From Rhodocyclaceae bacterium (GTDB taxonomy: Bacteria > Pseudomonadota > Gammaproteobacteria > Burkholderiales > Rhodocyclaceae), in assembly GCA_020445665.1 (NCBI GenBank), contig JAGRGD010000037.1, positions 19,335-83,334 of the forward strand: 64,000 bases of DNA, written 5' to 3'. Within the stretch, counting starts at the first letter, position 1. Every line of letters starts with the position of its first letter. A program made the translations under genes and the position numbers. Shown here one piece after another: positions 43,421 through 52,807 of this stretch. The notes below the pieces were generated by a model, which worked only from the letters and a program-made list of their open reading frames with translations, searched no databases and had not been told where the DNA came from.

Positions 43421-44487
43421 AGTCGCTGCACCTCCTCGGCAGCAAGCAGATGGGCGGCGCCGAGCGCTGGTTCGCCCGCTTCCTGCCCGCCATGCTCCGC
43501 CACGGCGAATCGGTCGAGGCCGTGGTGCGGCGCGATTCCGAACTCGCCCGTCACCACCTCGCCAACGTGCCCACCCGCATGCTGGGATTCCGCACCGTGT
43601 GGGATCCGCTCTCGCGCCACGAGGTGCGCCGCCTGATCAAGGCGAGCGACGCACCGATCGTACAGACCTACATGGGCCGCGCCACCCGCCTCACCCGCCT
43701 GCCCCGCGGCGGCGGCAAGGTCCACGTCTCACGCCTCGGCGGGTACTACAAGCTGGATCCCTTCGTTCATGCCCACGCCTGGATCGGCAACACCCTGGGC
43801 CTGTGCGACTGGATGATCCGCGGTGGGCTCCCCGCTGAGCGGGTTTTCCACATCACCAACTTCGCGGACCCGGCCCGTAGCGTGCCGACCGCCGAACTCG
43901 ATGCCCTGCGGAGCCGCATCGGCCTGACGGCGGGCGACTGGCTGATGGTCACCGCCGGACGGCTGATCGACGTCAAGGGCCACCGCTATCTGGTCGACGC
44001 CTTGTCACGCCTGCCGGCTGAACTCGGCGGCCGGCGCCTGCGCCTGGCGGTGCTCGGCGACGGCGACCTTCGACCGGCCCTGGAAGCCCAGGCCCGGCAG
44101 GCCGGCGTCGCCGACCGCATCCTGTGGGCCGGCTGGCAGCACGAGCCGGCGCCCTGGTTCCAGCTTGCCGACATGGTGGTCTTCCCCAGCCGCGACCCGG
44201 AGACCCTCGGCAACGTCATCCTCGAGGCCTGGGCCTACGGCAAGCCCCTGGTGTGCACGGCCTTCCGCGGCGCCCGCGAGATCACCCGGCATGGCGAGGA
44301 CGCCTGGATCGTCCCCTGCGACGACGGCACGGCGCTGGCCGCAGGGATGCGGCACGTGATCGGTAACGCCGATCTCCAGCGGGACTTCGTCGCGCGGGGC
44401 CTGGCACGCATCGAGAAGGATTTCAGCGAGGCGGCCGTGATCGGCCAATATCGTGCGCTGTACGGGAAATTGCTGGAGAATCGCTAG
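43417..44487 (+). CDS. GT4-family glycosyltransferase
   Basis: A 356-residue GT-B enzyme. GSKQMGGAERWFARFLPAM near the N-terminus, VTAGRLIDVKGHRYLVDAL in the donor domain and PSRDPETLGNVILEAWAYGKPLV (core RDPETLGNVILEAWAYG, the EX7E-type site) mark the family. The stop is followed at once by the ATG of the deacetylase gene. The substrate is unknown. Confidence 0.88.
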   Translation: MKSLHLLGSKQMGGAERWFARFLPAMLRHGESVEAVVRRDSELARHHLANVPTRMLGFRTVWDPLSRHEVRRLIKASDAPIVQTYMGRATRLTRLPRGGGKVHVSRLGGYYKLDPFVHAHAWIGNTLGLCDWMIRGGLPAERVFHITNFADPARSVPTAELDALRSRIGLTAGDWLMVTAGRLIDVKGHRYLVDALSRLPAELGGRRLRLAVLGDGDLRPALEAQARQAGVADRILWAGWQHEPAPWFQLADMVVFPSRDPETLGNVILEAWAYGKPLVCTAFRGAREITRHGEDAWIVPCDDGTALAAGMRHVIGNADLQRDFVARGLARIEKDFSEAAVIGQYRALYGKLLENR

Positions 44488-45303
44488 ATGGACAGCGCGG
44501 GCATCAACATCCTGATGTATCACCAGGTGGGGCGGTTCAAGCCGATGAAGGCCCACCGCTCGACCTACTGCGACCACCGGCGCTTTGCCTCGCAGATGGC
44601 CTACCTCAAGCGCTTCGACTACCACGTGATCTCGCTGCCGCAGGCTCTCGCCTGCCTGCGCGGCGAAGCCCCGGTACCGCCCCGCGCGGTGGTGCTGACC
44701 TTCGACGATGGCTACGAGAACTTCTACGAGTACGCCTGGCCGGTGCTGCAGGCCCATGGCTTTCCGGCGATGGTGTACCTGATCGCGGGCATGCTCGGCG
44801 AGCCGTCGCGATGGTTCGCCGCCGACGGCCGCGACACCCCGCCCCTGATGAGCGCTGAGCGGGTGCGCCAGCTGCGCCGCGAGGGCGTCGACTTCGGCGC
44901 CCACTCGGTCAGCCACATCCGTCTTGCGCAGCAGCAGGAGACGCGACAGATCCGCGAGGAGGTGTTCCAGTCACGCGCCCTGCTCGAGGACGTGCTCGGA
45001 GAGCAGGTCCTCCATTTCTGCTACCCCTACGGCAGCCATGACCGGCGCGTCGTCGATGCCGTGGCCGACGCCGGCTTCGAGACCGCGACCACCTGTGTGC
45101 GCTCGCCGGCGACGGTCGCTGACGACCCGCTGACCCTGCCGCGCAAGGCGGTAAGCTTCGGTGACAACCTGCTCGGCTACTTCTGGCGCCTGCACGTCAA
45201 GAACACATCGAAGGTGCCCGCCATCCGGCGCGAGGGCATGCGCTTCCTCGATACCGCGTCAGAGGGTCCGCGTATCGAGACCGCGGGCGGCTCAGCCCGC
45301 TAG
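44488..45303 (+). CDS. Polysaccharide deacetylase family protein (NodB domain)
   Basis: A 271-residue carbohydrate esterase 4 protein without a signal peptide. The metal and catalytic residues are visible: Asp73-Asp74 in TFDDGY, His139 and His143 in HSVSH, and CYPYGSHDRR as the later motif. Members remove N-acetyl or formyl groups from LPS, capsule or exopolysaccharide. Lack of a leader suggests action on a cytoplasmic or lipid-linked precursor. Last gene of the chain; its end overlaps the convergent dgkA gene by 12 bases. Confidence 0.88.
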   Translation: MDSAGINILMYHQVGRFKPMKAHRSTYCDHRRFASQMAYLKRFDYHVISLPQALACLRGEAPVPPRAVVLTFDDGYENFYEYAWPVLQAHGFPAMVYLIAGMLGEPSRWFAADGRDTPPLMSAERVRQLRREGVDFGAHSVSHIRLAQQQETRQIREEVFQSRALLEDVLGEQVLHFCYPYGSHDRRVVDAVADAGFETATTCVRSPATVADDPLTLPRKAVSFGDNLLGYFWRLHVKNTSKVPAIRREGMRFLDTASEGPRIETAGGSAR

Positions 45304-45672
45304 GACCAGCAGCCAGGTCGCAGCGGCCGCCAGAATCGCAACCAGCACTGCGGCGCTACCAATATCCTTGGCCCGCTTGGACAGGGGGTGGCGCGCTTCC
45401 GAGATGCGGTCGACGGCGGCCTCGATGGCCGAATTGAAGAGCTCCACGATCAGCACCAGCAACAGGCTGGCGAGCAGCAGCGCGCGCTCCGGACCGCTCT
45501 CCCCGAGCCACAGCGCCAGCGGCGCAAGCAGCGCACAGGCCAGCACTTCCTGGCGGAAGGCCGCCTCACCACGGAAGGCCGCGGCGAGGCCCGCGAGCGA
45601 ATAGCCCATCGCGCGCCATACCCGCGCCAGGCCATCGTTGCGCTTGTATCCGCTGGGCGATTGGTCTTCCAT
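45292..45672 (-). CDS. dgkA: Diacylglycerol kinase
   Basis: A 126-residue inner-membrane enzyme with three helices (about 30-50, 52-75, 98-122). FRGEAAFRQEV and VELFNSAIEAAVDRI carry the conserved Glu residues of DgkA; the NSAIE motif is diagnostic. It recycles diacylglycerol, released when phosphatidyl groups are moved to membrane glucans or LPS, back to phosphatidate. Length is normal (E. coli 122). It diverges from the PAS-GAF gene. Confidence 0.95.
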   Translation of the reverse strand: MEDQSPSGYKRNDGLARVWRAMGYSLAGLAAAFRGEAAFRQEVLACALLAPLALWLGESGPERALLLASLLLVLIVELFNSAIEAAVDRISEARHPLSKRAKDIGSAAVLVAILAAAATWLLVLAG

Positions 45673-45841
45673 GGAGGGATCGGGGAGGAAAAGGCGCCCA
45701 GCTTACGCCGCCACCGCTCGGCAGACCAGCCGCTCGGCCGGCGATGGCTTCAACTTTTTGGGCGTCGCACCGTTATCTATCGGACCGACGACAAGCGGGC
45801 GAGACAGCCCGCGGCAACTGCGCGCCGCTGGCAAGCGGACG

Positions 45842-47233
45842 ATGGAGCGGGACATCAGACCCACCAACCACCCGACACCCGTGCCTCACGAAGATGAGGG
45901 CGCGAGCTTCCGCTACTCGATCTATGAGTCCGAGCGGCCGGCCCGCGTCGGCTTTCAGCAATTGTGGAAGGCCATGACCGCCGTGGTTCAGCTCGATGGC
46001 GGCTGGATCTGGGTCCAGGACGCCGACTTCCGCTTCGTAGACATCACCTATGGCGGCCCGTGCCGGCCCCGCATGTCCGCCCGCAGCGCCACCGGGCGGC
46101 GGCGCTGGGACCTGCCCCTCGAGGGCGTCACGCCCGAAGCGCTGGCCGCCCACCAGGCCGCATGCGAGCGCCACGAACCCTTCTCCTGCTTCGAGTACCG
46201 GATCCGCGACGAAGACGACCGCCTGCGCTGGATCTCGGTCAGCGGTACGCCCTACTTCGACGAGCATGGCGGCTTCCTCGGCTACATGGGCATCGGCCGC
46301 GACGTTTCGGCCCACCATGCCCTGCACGAGGAGGTGTGGAACTGGGAGCAGCGCATGCGCAGCTTCGCCGAGTATTCGCCGGGGTGGTTCTGGGAGCAGG
46401 ACACCCAGTTCCGCTTCGTGCGCTTCTGGGGCCAGTCCCTCGAGAAGAGCCAGTCGCCCTACAGCCAGCCCATCGGCCTGACCCGCTGGGAGATGGGGCT
46501 GCAGGGGCTCAGTCCAGAGCAGATGGCCGCCCACCGGGCGACCCTGGAACGCCATGCGGCCTTCCACGACTTCCAGTACATGCTCAAGAACGGCGACGGT
46601 GGGGAAGAGTGGTATTCCATCAGCGGCCGCCCCACCTACGACCAGCACGGCGCCTTCGCGGGCTATCGCGGCGCCGGCACGCGCATCACGCCCCAGAGGA
46701 CCATGCAGGCCGAGGTCGCCCGCTACCAGCAGGTGCTCGCTGCCGTCAATGCCATGGCCGAGGGTCTGAACGCCACCCGCAGACTCGAGGACGTTCTTCA
46801 GGACATCGTCGAGCGTGCCCAATCCCTGACCGGGACCACCAGCGGCTTCGTGTATCTGGCCGGGGCGAACGCCGACGCCATGCGTCTCGTCCTCGCCCTG
46901 GGCGACATTCGCGACTTTCTCGGCACCCGCCTTCAGCCGGGGGAAGGTGTCAGCGGCATCGTGTGGCAGACTGGTCGCCCGCTGCTGGTCAATGACTACC
47001 CCCGCTGGCCGTGGCGTTCGCGCCAGTTCCATAACTCGGGCATCCGGGCGATCGCCGGCGTGCCCCTGTCGGTCGGCGGCCAGGTGTTGGGCGTTCTCGG
47101 CGTCGCCCAGACCGAGCCCGAACGGCGCTTCGAAGCCCAGGTACTGACCGGCCTGGAGGCGTTCGCGCCGCTCGCTGCGCTGGCGATCCAGCACAGCCAG
47201 GACCTGCCCCCCACAAACGGTGACGCCCCATGA
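45842..47233 (+). CDS. PAS-PAS-GAF sensory protein without an output domain
   Basis: A 463-residue cytoplasmic protein. Two PAS domains (about 50-160 and 165-285) share WIWVQDADFRFVDI and WFWEQDTQFRFVRF, showing they are duplicates, and each ends in a PAC-like GYMGIGRDVS or GYRGAGTRIT. A GAF domain (about 300-455) has LQPGEGVSGIVWQTGRPLLVNDY (core GVSGIVWQTGRPLLV) and AIAGVPLSVGGQVLGVLGV (core GVPLSVGGQVLGVL). No kinase, GGDEF, EAL or HTH is present. Its stop overlaps the ATG of the GGDEF-EAL gene, so it may supply signal input to that enzyme. The start at 45842 is chosen because upstream codons overlap dgkA and lack homology; an N-terminal extension is possible. Confidence 0.8.
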   Translation: MERDIRPTNHPTPVPHEDEGASFRYSIYESERPARVGFQQLWKAMTAVVQLDGGWIWVQDADFRFVDITYGGPCRPRMSARSATGRRRWDLPLEGVTPEALAAHQAACERHEPFSCFEYRIRDEDDRLRWISVSGTPYFDEHGGFLGYMGIGRDVSAHHALHEEVWNWEQRMRSFAEYSPGWFWEQDTQFRFVRFWGQSLEKSQSPYSQPIGLTRWEMGLQGLSPEQMAAHRATLERHAAFHDFQYMLKNGDGGEEWYSISGRPTYDQHGAFAGYRGAGTRITPQRTMQAEVARYQQVLAAVNAMAEGLNATRRLEDVLQDIVERAQSLTGTTSGFVYLAGANADAMRLVLALGDIRDFLGTRLQPGEGVSGIVWQTGRPLLVNDYPRWPWRSRQFHNSGIRAIAGVPLSVGGQVLGVLGVAQTEPERRFEAQVLTGLEAFAPLAALAIQHSQDLPPTNGDAP

Positions 47234-50200
47234 CGGCGCCTACCCCGGCCACCCGACCGACCGTCGCTCCCGACGACTCGCCGCGCCTCGAGTACGAGGC
47301 CATCCTGGCCAACGCCTTCGTCGGCATCGCATTTACCCGGGACCGGGTGGTGCGCAACTGCAACCCCCGCTTCGCCGAGATCTTCGGCTGGGAGCGCGAG
47401 GCGCTGCTCGGCCAGCCCGGCTCGGTCTTCTACGCGTCCGAGGACAGCTACGAAGCGGTCGGGCGCGAGGCGGGCCCGATCCTGGCTGCCGGAGGGGTCT
47501 TCGAGACCGAGACCCAGCTGCGGCGGCACGACGACGCTACCATCACCTGCCATGTGCGGGCCAAGGCGATCGACCCCAACGATACCGCCGCGGGCACGAT
47601 CTGGATCGTCGACGACGTCAGCGCCGAGCGCATGCACCAGCATCAGATGGAAGCCCTGATGCAGAACGCGCCGATCGGCATCCTCCACGCCCGCGCAGGA
47701 CGCGTCATCGCCTGCAATGACGAGTTCGCGCGGATGTGTTCGAACGAGCCGGCCGAGGCCCTCGTCGGTCGTGAGACGGCGAGCTTCTTTGCCTCCGACG
47801 AAGAGTACGAACGACTCGGCGAGCGTGCCGCCCCGCTGCTTGGCGCCGGCAAGCCCTGGACCGGCGAGATTCGCCTGCGCCGCGGCAACGGTCAGGCGTT
47901 CTGGGTACAGGTCGTCGGCTATGTCCTCGACACCGAGAACCCAGCCCAGGGCACCTACTGGCTCGTCCTCGACATCACCCAGCGCAAGCAGTCCGAGCAG
48001 GGTCTTCAACGGGCGCTCCAGACTCAGGAGGCCATTCTCGAAAAAGCAGGCATCGGCATCACGCTGCAACGGGATCGCCGCTTCGTCCAGTGCAATCAAC
48101 ACCTCGCAGAGCTATTCGGCTACTCGCGCGAGGAACTGATCGGCCGGTCCACCCGCGTTCTGTTTGCGGACGAGGCCAGCTGGGAGGCCGCGGGTCAGCT
48201 CGTCTACGACAATGAAGCGGCCGCATTCGACGACGTCATGGCGTACGTGCGACGCGACGGGACGCCGATCACCTGCCACATCAGCGGGCGCCGTATCGAT
48301 ACCGATGATGAAGAAGAGACGGCCAACACCTGGCTGTGGCTCTACCAGGACGTGACCCGCGACCGGGAGCTGAGAGCGCACCTGCTCGAGGCCAAGACCG
48401 ACCTGGAAACCCGCGTCAGCGAGCGCACCGCAGCGCTGGCCACCGCCAACACCGCGCTGCGCGAGCAGCTGAGCTTCGTCGAGCAGTTGATCGATGCGCT
48501 GCCGCTCGCGGTCTATTACAAGTCGACGGAAGGCCGCTATCTCGGATGCAACCAGGCATTCGTGGCCTACACCGGGGTGCTGCGCGAGGACCTGCTCGGC
48601 AAGTCGGTATTCGACATCGCGCCGCCCGAGCACGCCGCACGCCAACAGGCGCGGGACCAGGAGTTGCTGAAGAATCCCGGCCAGCAGAGTTACGACACCA
48701 CCGTCCGGCGGGCCGATGGCAGCCGCCGCGAGGTGGCCTTCTCGCGCGCCACCTTCCACCACGTGGATGGCTCCCTCGCCGGCATTGTCGGCTCGATCGT
48801 CGACATCACCGAACGCAAGCGGGCCGAACAGGCAATGCAGGAACAGTCGGATCGGCTGCGCCTGTACTTCGACCTGCCGATGATCGGCATGGCCCGGCTG
48901 GGCCTGAAGGACGGCTGGCTCGAGATCAACGACAAGCTGTGCCAGATCGTCGGCTACCCGCAGGATCAGCTGGCGGGCCTGGCGTGGATGGACCTGGTCC
49001 ATCCGGACGACTCCGCAGCGGAGATCCGGCGCTTCTCCGATGCCCTCTCGGGCGCGACCGACGGCTACGCGTGCGACCTCAGGCTGCTCCGCTACGACGG
49101 TAGCGCGATTCATTGCCACGTCATCATGCGCTGCGTGCGCGACGACGACGGCACCCTCGAATACTTCGTCGTCATGGTCCAGGATATCTCGGAGCGCAAG
49201 CGGCTTGAAGACAGCCTGCGACTGTCGGCCACCGTCTTCGAGCACGCTGCCGAGGGCGTCATGATCGTGGACGCCGACACCTGCATCGTCGCCGTCAACC
49301 GGACCTTTACCGAAATCACTGGCTACAGCGCCGACGAGACCCTGGGGCGCAACCCGCGCTTCCTGCAGTCGGGCAAGACCCCGCCCGAGACCTACCGCGA
49401 CATGTGGCAGCAGGTCCAGGACAAAGGCATCTGGCGCGGCGAGCTGTGGAACCGCCGCAAGGACGGCACGCTCTTCGCCGAATTGCTGACCATCAGCGCG
49501 GTGCGCGATGAAGCCGGCGCAACCACCCACTACGTGGGCCTGATCTCGGACATCACCACCATCAAGCGCTCTCAGGAGACCCTCGACTACCAGGCCCACC
49601 ACGACCCGCTCACCGACCTGCCCAACCGGCTGCTGTTCGAGGACCGTCTGGGCCACGCCCTGCATCGCGCCCGCCGCAGCGACCGCCAGCTGGCCGTCCT
49701 GTTCATCGACCTGGACCGCTTCAAGATCATCAACGACACCCTCGGCCATCCGGTCGGCGACGACGTCCTGTGCGGCGTGGGGCAACGCCTGCTCGCCTCG
49801 CTGCGCGAGTCCGATACCCTGGCCCGCCTCGGCGGCGATGAGTTCATCCTGCTGCTCGACTCGATCGAGGACGAGGAAGATGCCGCGATTGTCGCCAGCA
49901 AGCTGCTCGACGATTTCCGCGAGCCGGTCTTCGCCGCCGGCCAGGAGTTCGTCGTGTCGGCCAGCATCGGCATCAGCCTCCACCCGCGCGACGGGAACGA
50001 CGTGGCGACCCTGGTGCGCAACGCCGACGCCGCCATGTATCGGGCGAAGGAGCGCGGCCGCAACAGCTTCGACTTCTATCACGCGGAACTGACCTCGTCG
50101 GCCCGCAAGCGCTTCACGCTCGAGTCGGAACTGCGGCGGGCGCTGGAGCGCAATGAGCTGCTGCTCCACCTGCAACCCCAGAAGCGGGTCGCGGACGGCC

Positions 50201-50886
50201 GCCTCTCGGGTGCCGAGGCGCTGCTGCGCTGGCAGCACGCGAGCCGCGGCTGGATCTCGCCGGCGGATTTCATCCCGCTGGCCGAGGAAACAGGGCTGAT
50301 CGTGGACATTGGCGCCTGGGTCCTCGAAACGGCGTGCGCACAGCTGGGCCAGTGGCTCCGCGCCGGACTGCAGCCGCCGCCCCTGTCCGTGAACATCTCC
50401 GAGGTGCAGATCCGCCGCGGCACCCTGGTCACCCTGGTGGGCGAGGTGCTCGAACGGCACGCGATCCCGCCCGGCCACCTGGAACTGGAGATCACCGAGA
50501 GCTTCATCATGCACCAGTCGGAAGAGCGGGTCAGCCAGCTCGACCAGCTGCGGGACATGGGCGTGCGCCTGGCCATCGACGACTTCGGTACCGGCTACTC
50601 CTCGCTCTCCTACCTCAAGCGCTTCCCGATCGACTGCCTCAAGATCGACCAGAGCTTCGTTCGCGGCCTGCCCGGCGACTCGGACGACGCAGCCATCTGC
50701 CGTGCCATCATCGCCATGGGGCGCAGCCTCGGCCTGCGCACGATCGCCGAGGGCGTGGAGCAGGCCGAGCAGCAGGTCTTCCTGCACGAGGCCGGCTGCG
50801 AGTACATCCAGGGCTACCACTACGCCCGGCCGATGTCCTTCGAGGCCTTCGAAAGCCAGTTCCTGTCCGCGCGGCGTACTGCCTGA
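47230..50886 (+). CDS. Six-PAS GGDEF-EAL protein (diguanylate cyclase/phosphodiesterase)
   Basis: A 1,218-residue cytoplasmic c-di-GMP enzyme. Six PAS domains lie at about 17-130, 140-255, 262-385, 420-535, 540-660 and 662-780, with a coiled coil near 390-415. The GGDEF domain (about 785-945) has GGDEF at 868-872 and the inhibitory I-site RESD placed five residues before it. The EAL domain (about 955-1210) has Glu996-Ala-Leu in AEALLRW and DDFGTGYSSLSYL. All signature residues for both activities are present, so the net direction cannot be read. Coupled by ATGA overlap to the PAS-PAS-GAF gene. Confidence 0.93.
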   Translation: MTAPTPATRPTVAPDDSPRLEYEAILANAFVGIAFTRDRVVRNCNPRFAEIFGWEREALLGQPGSVFYASEDSYEAVGREAGPILAAGGVFETETQLRRHDDATITCHVRAKAIDPNDTAAGTIWIVDDVSAERMHQHQMEALMQNAPIGILHARAGRVIACNDEFARMCSNEPAEALVGRETASFFASDEEYERLGERAAPLLGAGKPWTGEIRLRRGNGQAFWVQVVGYVLDTENPAQGTYWLVLDITQRKQSEQGLQRALQTQEAILEKAGIGITLQRDRRFVQCNQHLAELFGYSREELIGRSTRVLFADEASWEAAGQLVYDNEAAAFDDVMAYVRRDGTPITCHISGRRIDTDDEEETANTWLWLYQDVTRDRELRAHLLEAKTDLETRVSERTAALATANTALREQLSFVEQLIDALPLAVYYKSTEGRYLGCNQAFVAYTGVLREDLLGKSVFDIAPPEHAARQQARDQELLKNPGQQSYDTTVRRADGSRREVAFSRATFHHVDGSLAGIVGSIVDITERKRAEQAMQEQSDRLRLYFDLPMIGMARLGLKDGWLEINDKLCQIVGYPQDQLAGLAWMDLVHPDDSAAEIRRFSDALSGATDGYACDLRLLRYDGSAIHCHVIMRCVRDDDGTLEYFVVMVQDISERKRLEDSLRLSATVFEHAAEGVMIVDADTCIVAVNRTFTEITGYSADETLGRNPRFLQSGKTPPETYRDMWQQVQDKGIWRGELWNRRKDGTLFAELLTISAVRDEAGATTHYVGLISDITTIKRSQETLDYQAHHDPLTDLPNRLLFEDRLGHALHRARRSDRQLAVLFIDLDRFKIINDTLGHPVGDDVLCGVGQRLLASLRESDTLARLGGDEFILLLDSIEDEEDAAIVASKLLDDFREPVFAAGQEFVVSASIGISLHPRDGNDVATLVRNADAAMYRAKERGRNSFDFYHAELTSSARKRFTLESELRRALERNELLLHLQPQKRVADGRLSGAEALLRWQHASRGWISPADFIPLAEETGLIVDIGAWVLETACAQLGQWLRAGLQPPPLSVNISEVQIRRGTLVTLVGEVLERHAIPPGHLELEITESFIMHQSEERVSQLDQLRDMGVRLAIDDFGTGYSSLSYLKRFPIDCLKIDQSFVRGLPGDSDDAAICRAIIAMGRSLGLRTIAEGVEQAEQQVFLHEAGCEYIQGYHYARPMSFEAFESQFLSARRTA

Positions 50887-50937
50887 CGCGACGTGAGCGT
50901 GGGCTGGCATCGGGCGCCTTTCCGCAAAGCGGTAAAG

Positions 50938-50988
50938 CGTACGGTCGTACGTGCGATTGTTGCGCAATGTCCGCAGCGGCCCGGACAT
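50938..50988. repeat. Two inverted repeats between the GGDEF-EAL gene and tpsB
   Basis: CGTAC (50938-50942) and GTACG (50947-50951) flank GGTC, and ATGTCCG (50967-50973) and CGGACAT (50982-50988) flank an eight-base loop. Both are perfect. They could be operators for the secretion locus or a hairpin ending the GGDEF-EAL transcript; no T run follows. The rest of 50887-51107 shows no gene. Confidence 0.35.
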
Positions 50989-51107
50989 ATTCAACGCTTG
51001 CGTACCCGGTCATCCTGCCTTCTGCGCGACGGACTGTTATGGTTTGCGCAAAAGCTGACGGGTCCGATGCTGGGCGCGCCATGATTTCCCGGGCGGAGAG
51101 AAAATCA

Positions 51108-52787
51108 GTGAGCTTCATTCTTCCCTGGCGCCGCGTCTGCGTGGGTACGGCCGTCGCCATCGCATCGGGCCTCACCCTGGCCCAGACCTCTGGCGTCGTG
51201 CTGCCTGGTCAGGTCGAACGCCAGTTCCGGATGCTGCCGCAGCCCCGCACCGATGGGAAGGTTCCCGAAGCGCCGCTGCCGGTCGAGCCCGTTCCCGCCA
51301 ACGCCGACGAGATCCGCTTCGAGGCCCGGGAGATCGTGGTCGACGGCGCAACGCGGCTTCCGGAAGGCCGCCTCCAGCAACTGACGGCGCCCTATCTCTC
51401 GCGCAACATCAGTCTCGCCGATCTGTATCGCCTGGCCGCCGAACTGACCACCACCTATCGTGAATCCGGCCATCTCCTCTCGCAGGTCACCGTACCGGCT
51501 CAGGAGATTCGTGACGGCGTGATACACCTGCGGGCCGTTGAGGGCTTCATCGATCAGGTGATCGTCGAGGGCGGCGACGCCGACGAGCGCGACCTCGTCG
51601 CCCGCTTCGGCATGAAGATCCGCAGCGAACGCCCTCTCACCAGCGCGGTGCTCGAGCGCTACATGCTGCTCGTGAACGACCTGCCCGGTGTCTTCGCCTA
51701 CGCGACCCTGTCGCCATCGGGCGACCGCTTCGCGGCGGCCGACCTGCGCATCCACCTGACAGAACGGCGGCTCGACGCGGGCCTCACCGCCGACAACCGG
51801 GGCGGCCGCGTCCTTGGCAACGAGCGCATCATCGCCGACGTGGCCGTCGCCGATCTCCTCGGAAGACGCGACAACACCTCGCTCAAGGCCGTCGCCTCGC
51901 CGGGTGGCGAACTCGCTTACGCCGCCCTGCGCCACGACCAGCCCATTGGCGCTGAAGGGAGCCGCCTCGCCCTGACGCTCAGCGCCACACGCGCGCGACC
52001 CGAACAAGACGGCTTCTTCGCCCTCGACCTCGAGACGCGCTCGCGGGCCTGGGAACTGGCCTACCTGCATCCGGCCCTGCGTAGCCGCAGCGAAAACGTC
52101 TATGTGCGCGTGGCCCTCGATGCCCACGACGGAGAAGAGCGGGTGTTTGGCACGCGAGACCGCGAAGATCACGTCCGCTCGCTGCGCTTCGGGCTCACCT
52201 GGGATGTCCAGGATGCTCTCGGCGGCACCAATATCGTCGACATCGAGGGGAGTGCCGGCCTTCGGGCCCTCGGCGCCTCACGCAACGGCGACCCGCTCCT
52301 GACCCGCGACGACGGACGCACCGACTACAGCAAGCTCAGCTTCTTCGCGGCGCGCCTGCAGGATCTTTCCGCCCGCTGGTCCCTGCTCGCAGCAGCGGCC
52401 GGCCAGCATGCCCACACCGCCTTGTTGTCGTCCGAACTTTTCGCCTTCGGCGGAGAGCCCTTCGGCCGCGGCTACGACCCGTCGGAGCTGGTAGGCGACC
52501 ACGGTGCGGCCGCCAAACTCGAATTGCGATACGCGGGGCATTTCGAGCTTGGTCGCCCTATGACCTATCAGGCCTACGGTTTCTACGACATCGGCCGCGT
52601 CTGGTCCCGCATGCCGGGCCAGGACGACGGAGATGCCTCGGCGGCCAGTGTGGGCATCGGCACTCGGCTGGTCTTCGGCCCCAGCGTCAATGGTTTCATC
52701 GAGATTGCCCGCCCCCTCACGCGGCCCGTCGCCGCCGAGGGCGACAAGGACGCCCGCATCTACGCCGGCTTTTCGGCCCGGATGTGA
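51108..52787 (+). CDS. TpsB outer-membrane transporter (FhaC/ShlB family)
   Basis: A 559-residue Omp85-type pore that secretes the partner exoprotein. A signal peptide (about residues 1-27, ending LTLAQ) precedes a linker, POTRA 1 (about 60-135; IVVDGATRLPEGRLQQL), POTRA 2 (about 136-215; VEGFIDQVIVEGG) and a 16-strand barrel. FGGEPFGRGYDPSELVGDHG holds the RGY motif of the barrel cap (core FGRGYDPSE). The barrel ends IYAGFSARM. GTG 51108 is chosen because GGCGGAGAG lies seven bases upstream; an ATG at 51081 has no such site. tpsA follows; the tpsB stop at 52787 lies before its predicted ATG. Confidence 0.9.
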   Translation: MSFILPWRRVCVGTAVAIASGLTLAQTSGVVLPGQVERQFRMLPQPRTDGKVPEAPLPVEPVPANADEIRFEAREIVVDGATRLPEGRLQQLTAPYLSRNISLADLYRLAAELTTTYRESGHLLSQVTVPAQEIRDGVIHLRAVEGFIDQVIVEGGDADERDLVARFGMKIRSERPLTSAVLERYMLLVNDLPGVFAYATLSPSGDRFAAADLRIHLTERRLDAGLTADNRGGRVLGNERIIADVAVADLLGRRDNTSLKAVASPGGELAYAALRHDQPIGAEGSRLALTLSATRARPEQDGFFALDLETRSRAWELAYLHPALRSRSENVYVRVALDAHDGEERVFGTRDREDHVRSLRFGLTWDVQDALGGTNIVDIEGSAGLRALGASRNGDPLLTRDDGRTDYSKLSFFAARLQDLSARWSLLAAAAGQHAHTALLSSELFAFGGEPFGRGYDPSELVGDHGAAAKLELRYAGHFELGRPMTYQAYGFYDIGRVWSRMPGQDDGDASAASVGIGTRLVFGPSVNGFIEIARPLTRPVAAEGDKDARIYAGFSARM

Positions 52788-52807
52788 GCGACAGGAGAAC
52801 CCTGCCC

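Noticed and set aside
45750-45776. Sigma28-like TCAACTTT-N11-ACCGTTAT upstream of the PAS-GAF/GGDEF-EAL pair
   Set aside because: Spacing is right, but the -35 lacks the G of TCAAG and three -10 positions differ; kept only as a weak possibility.
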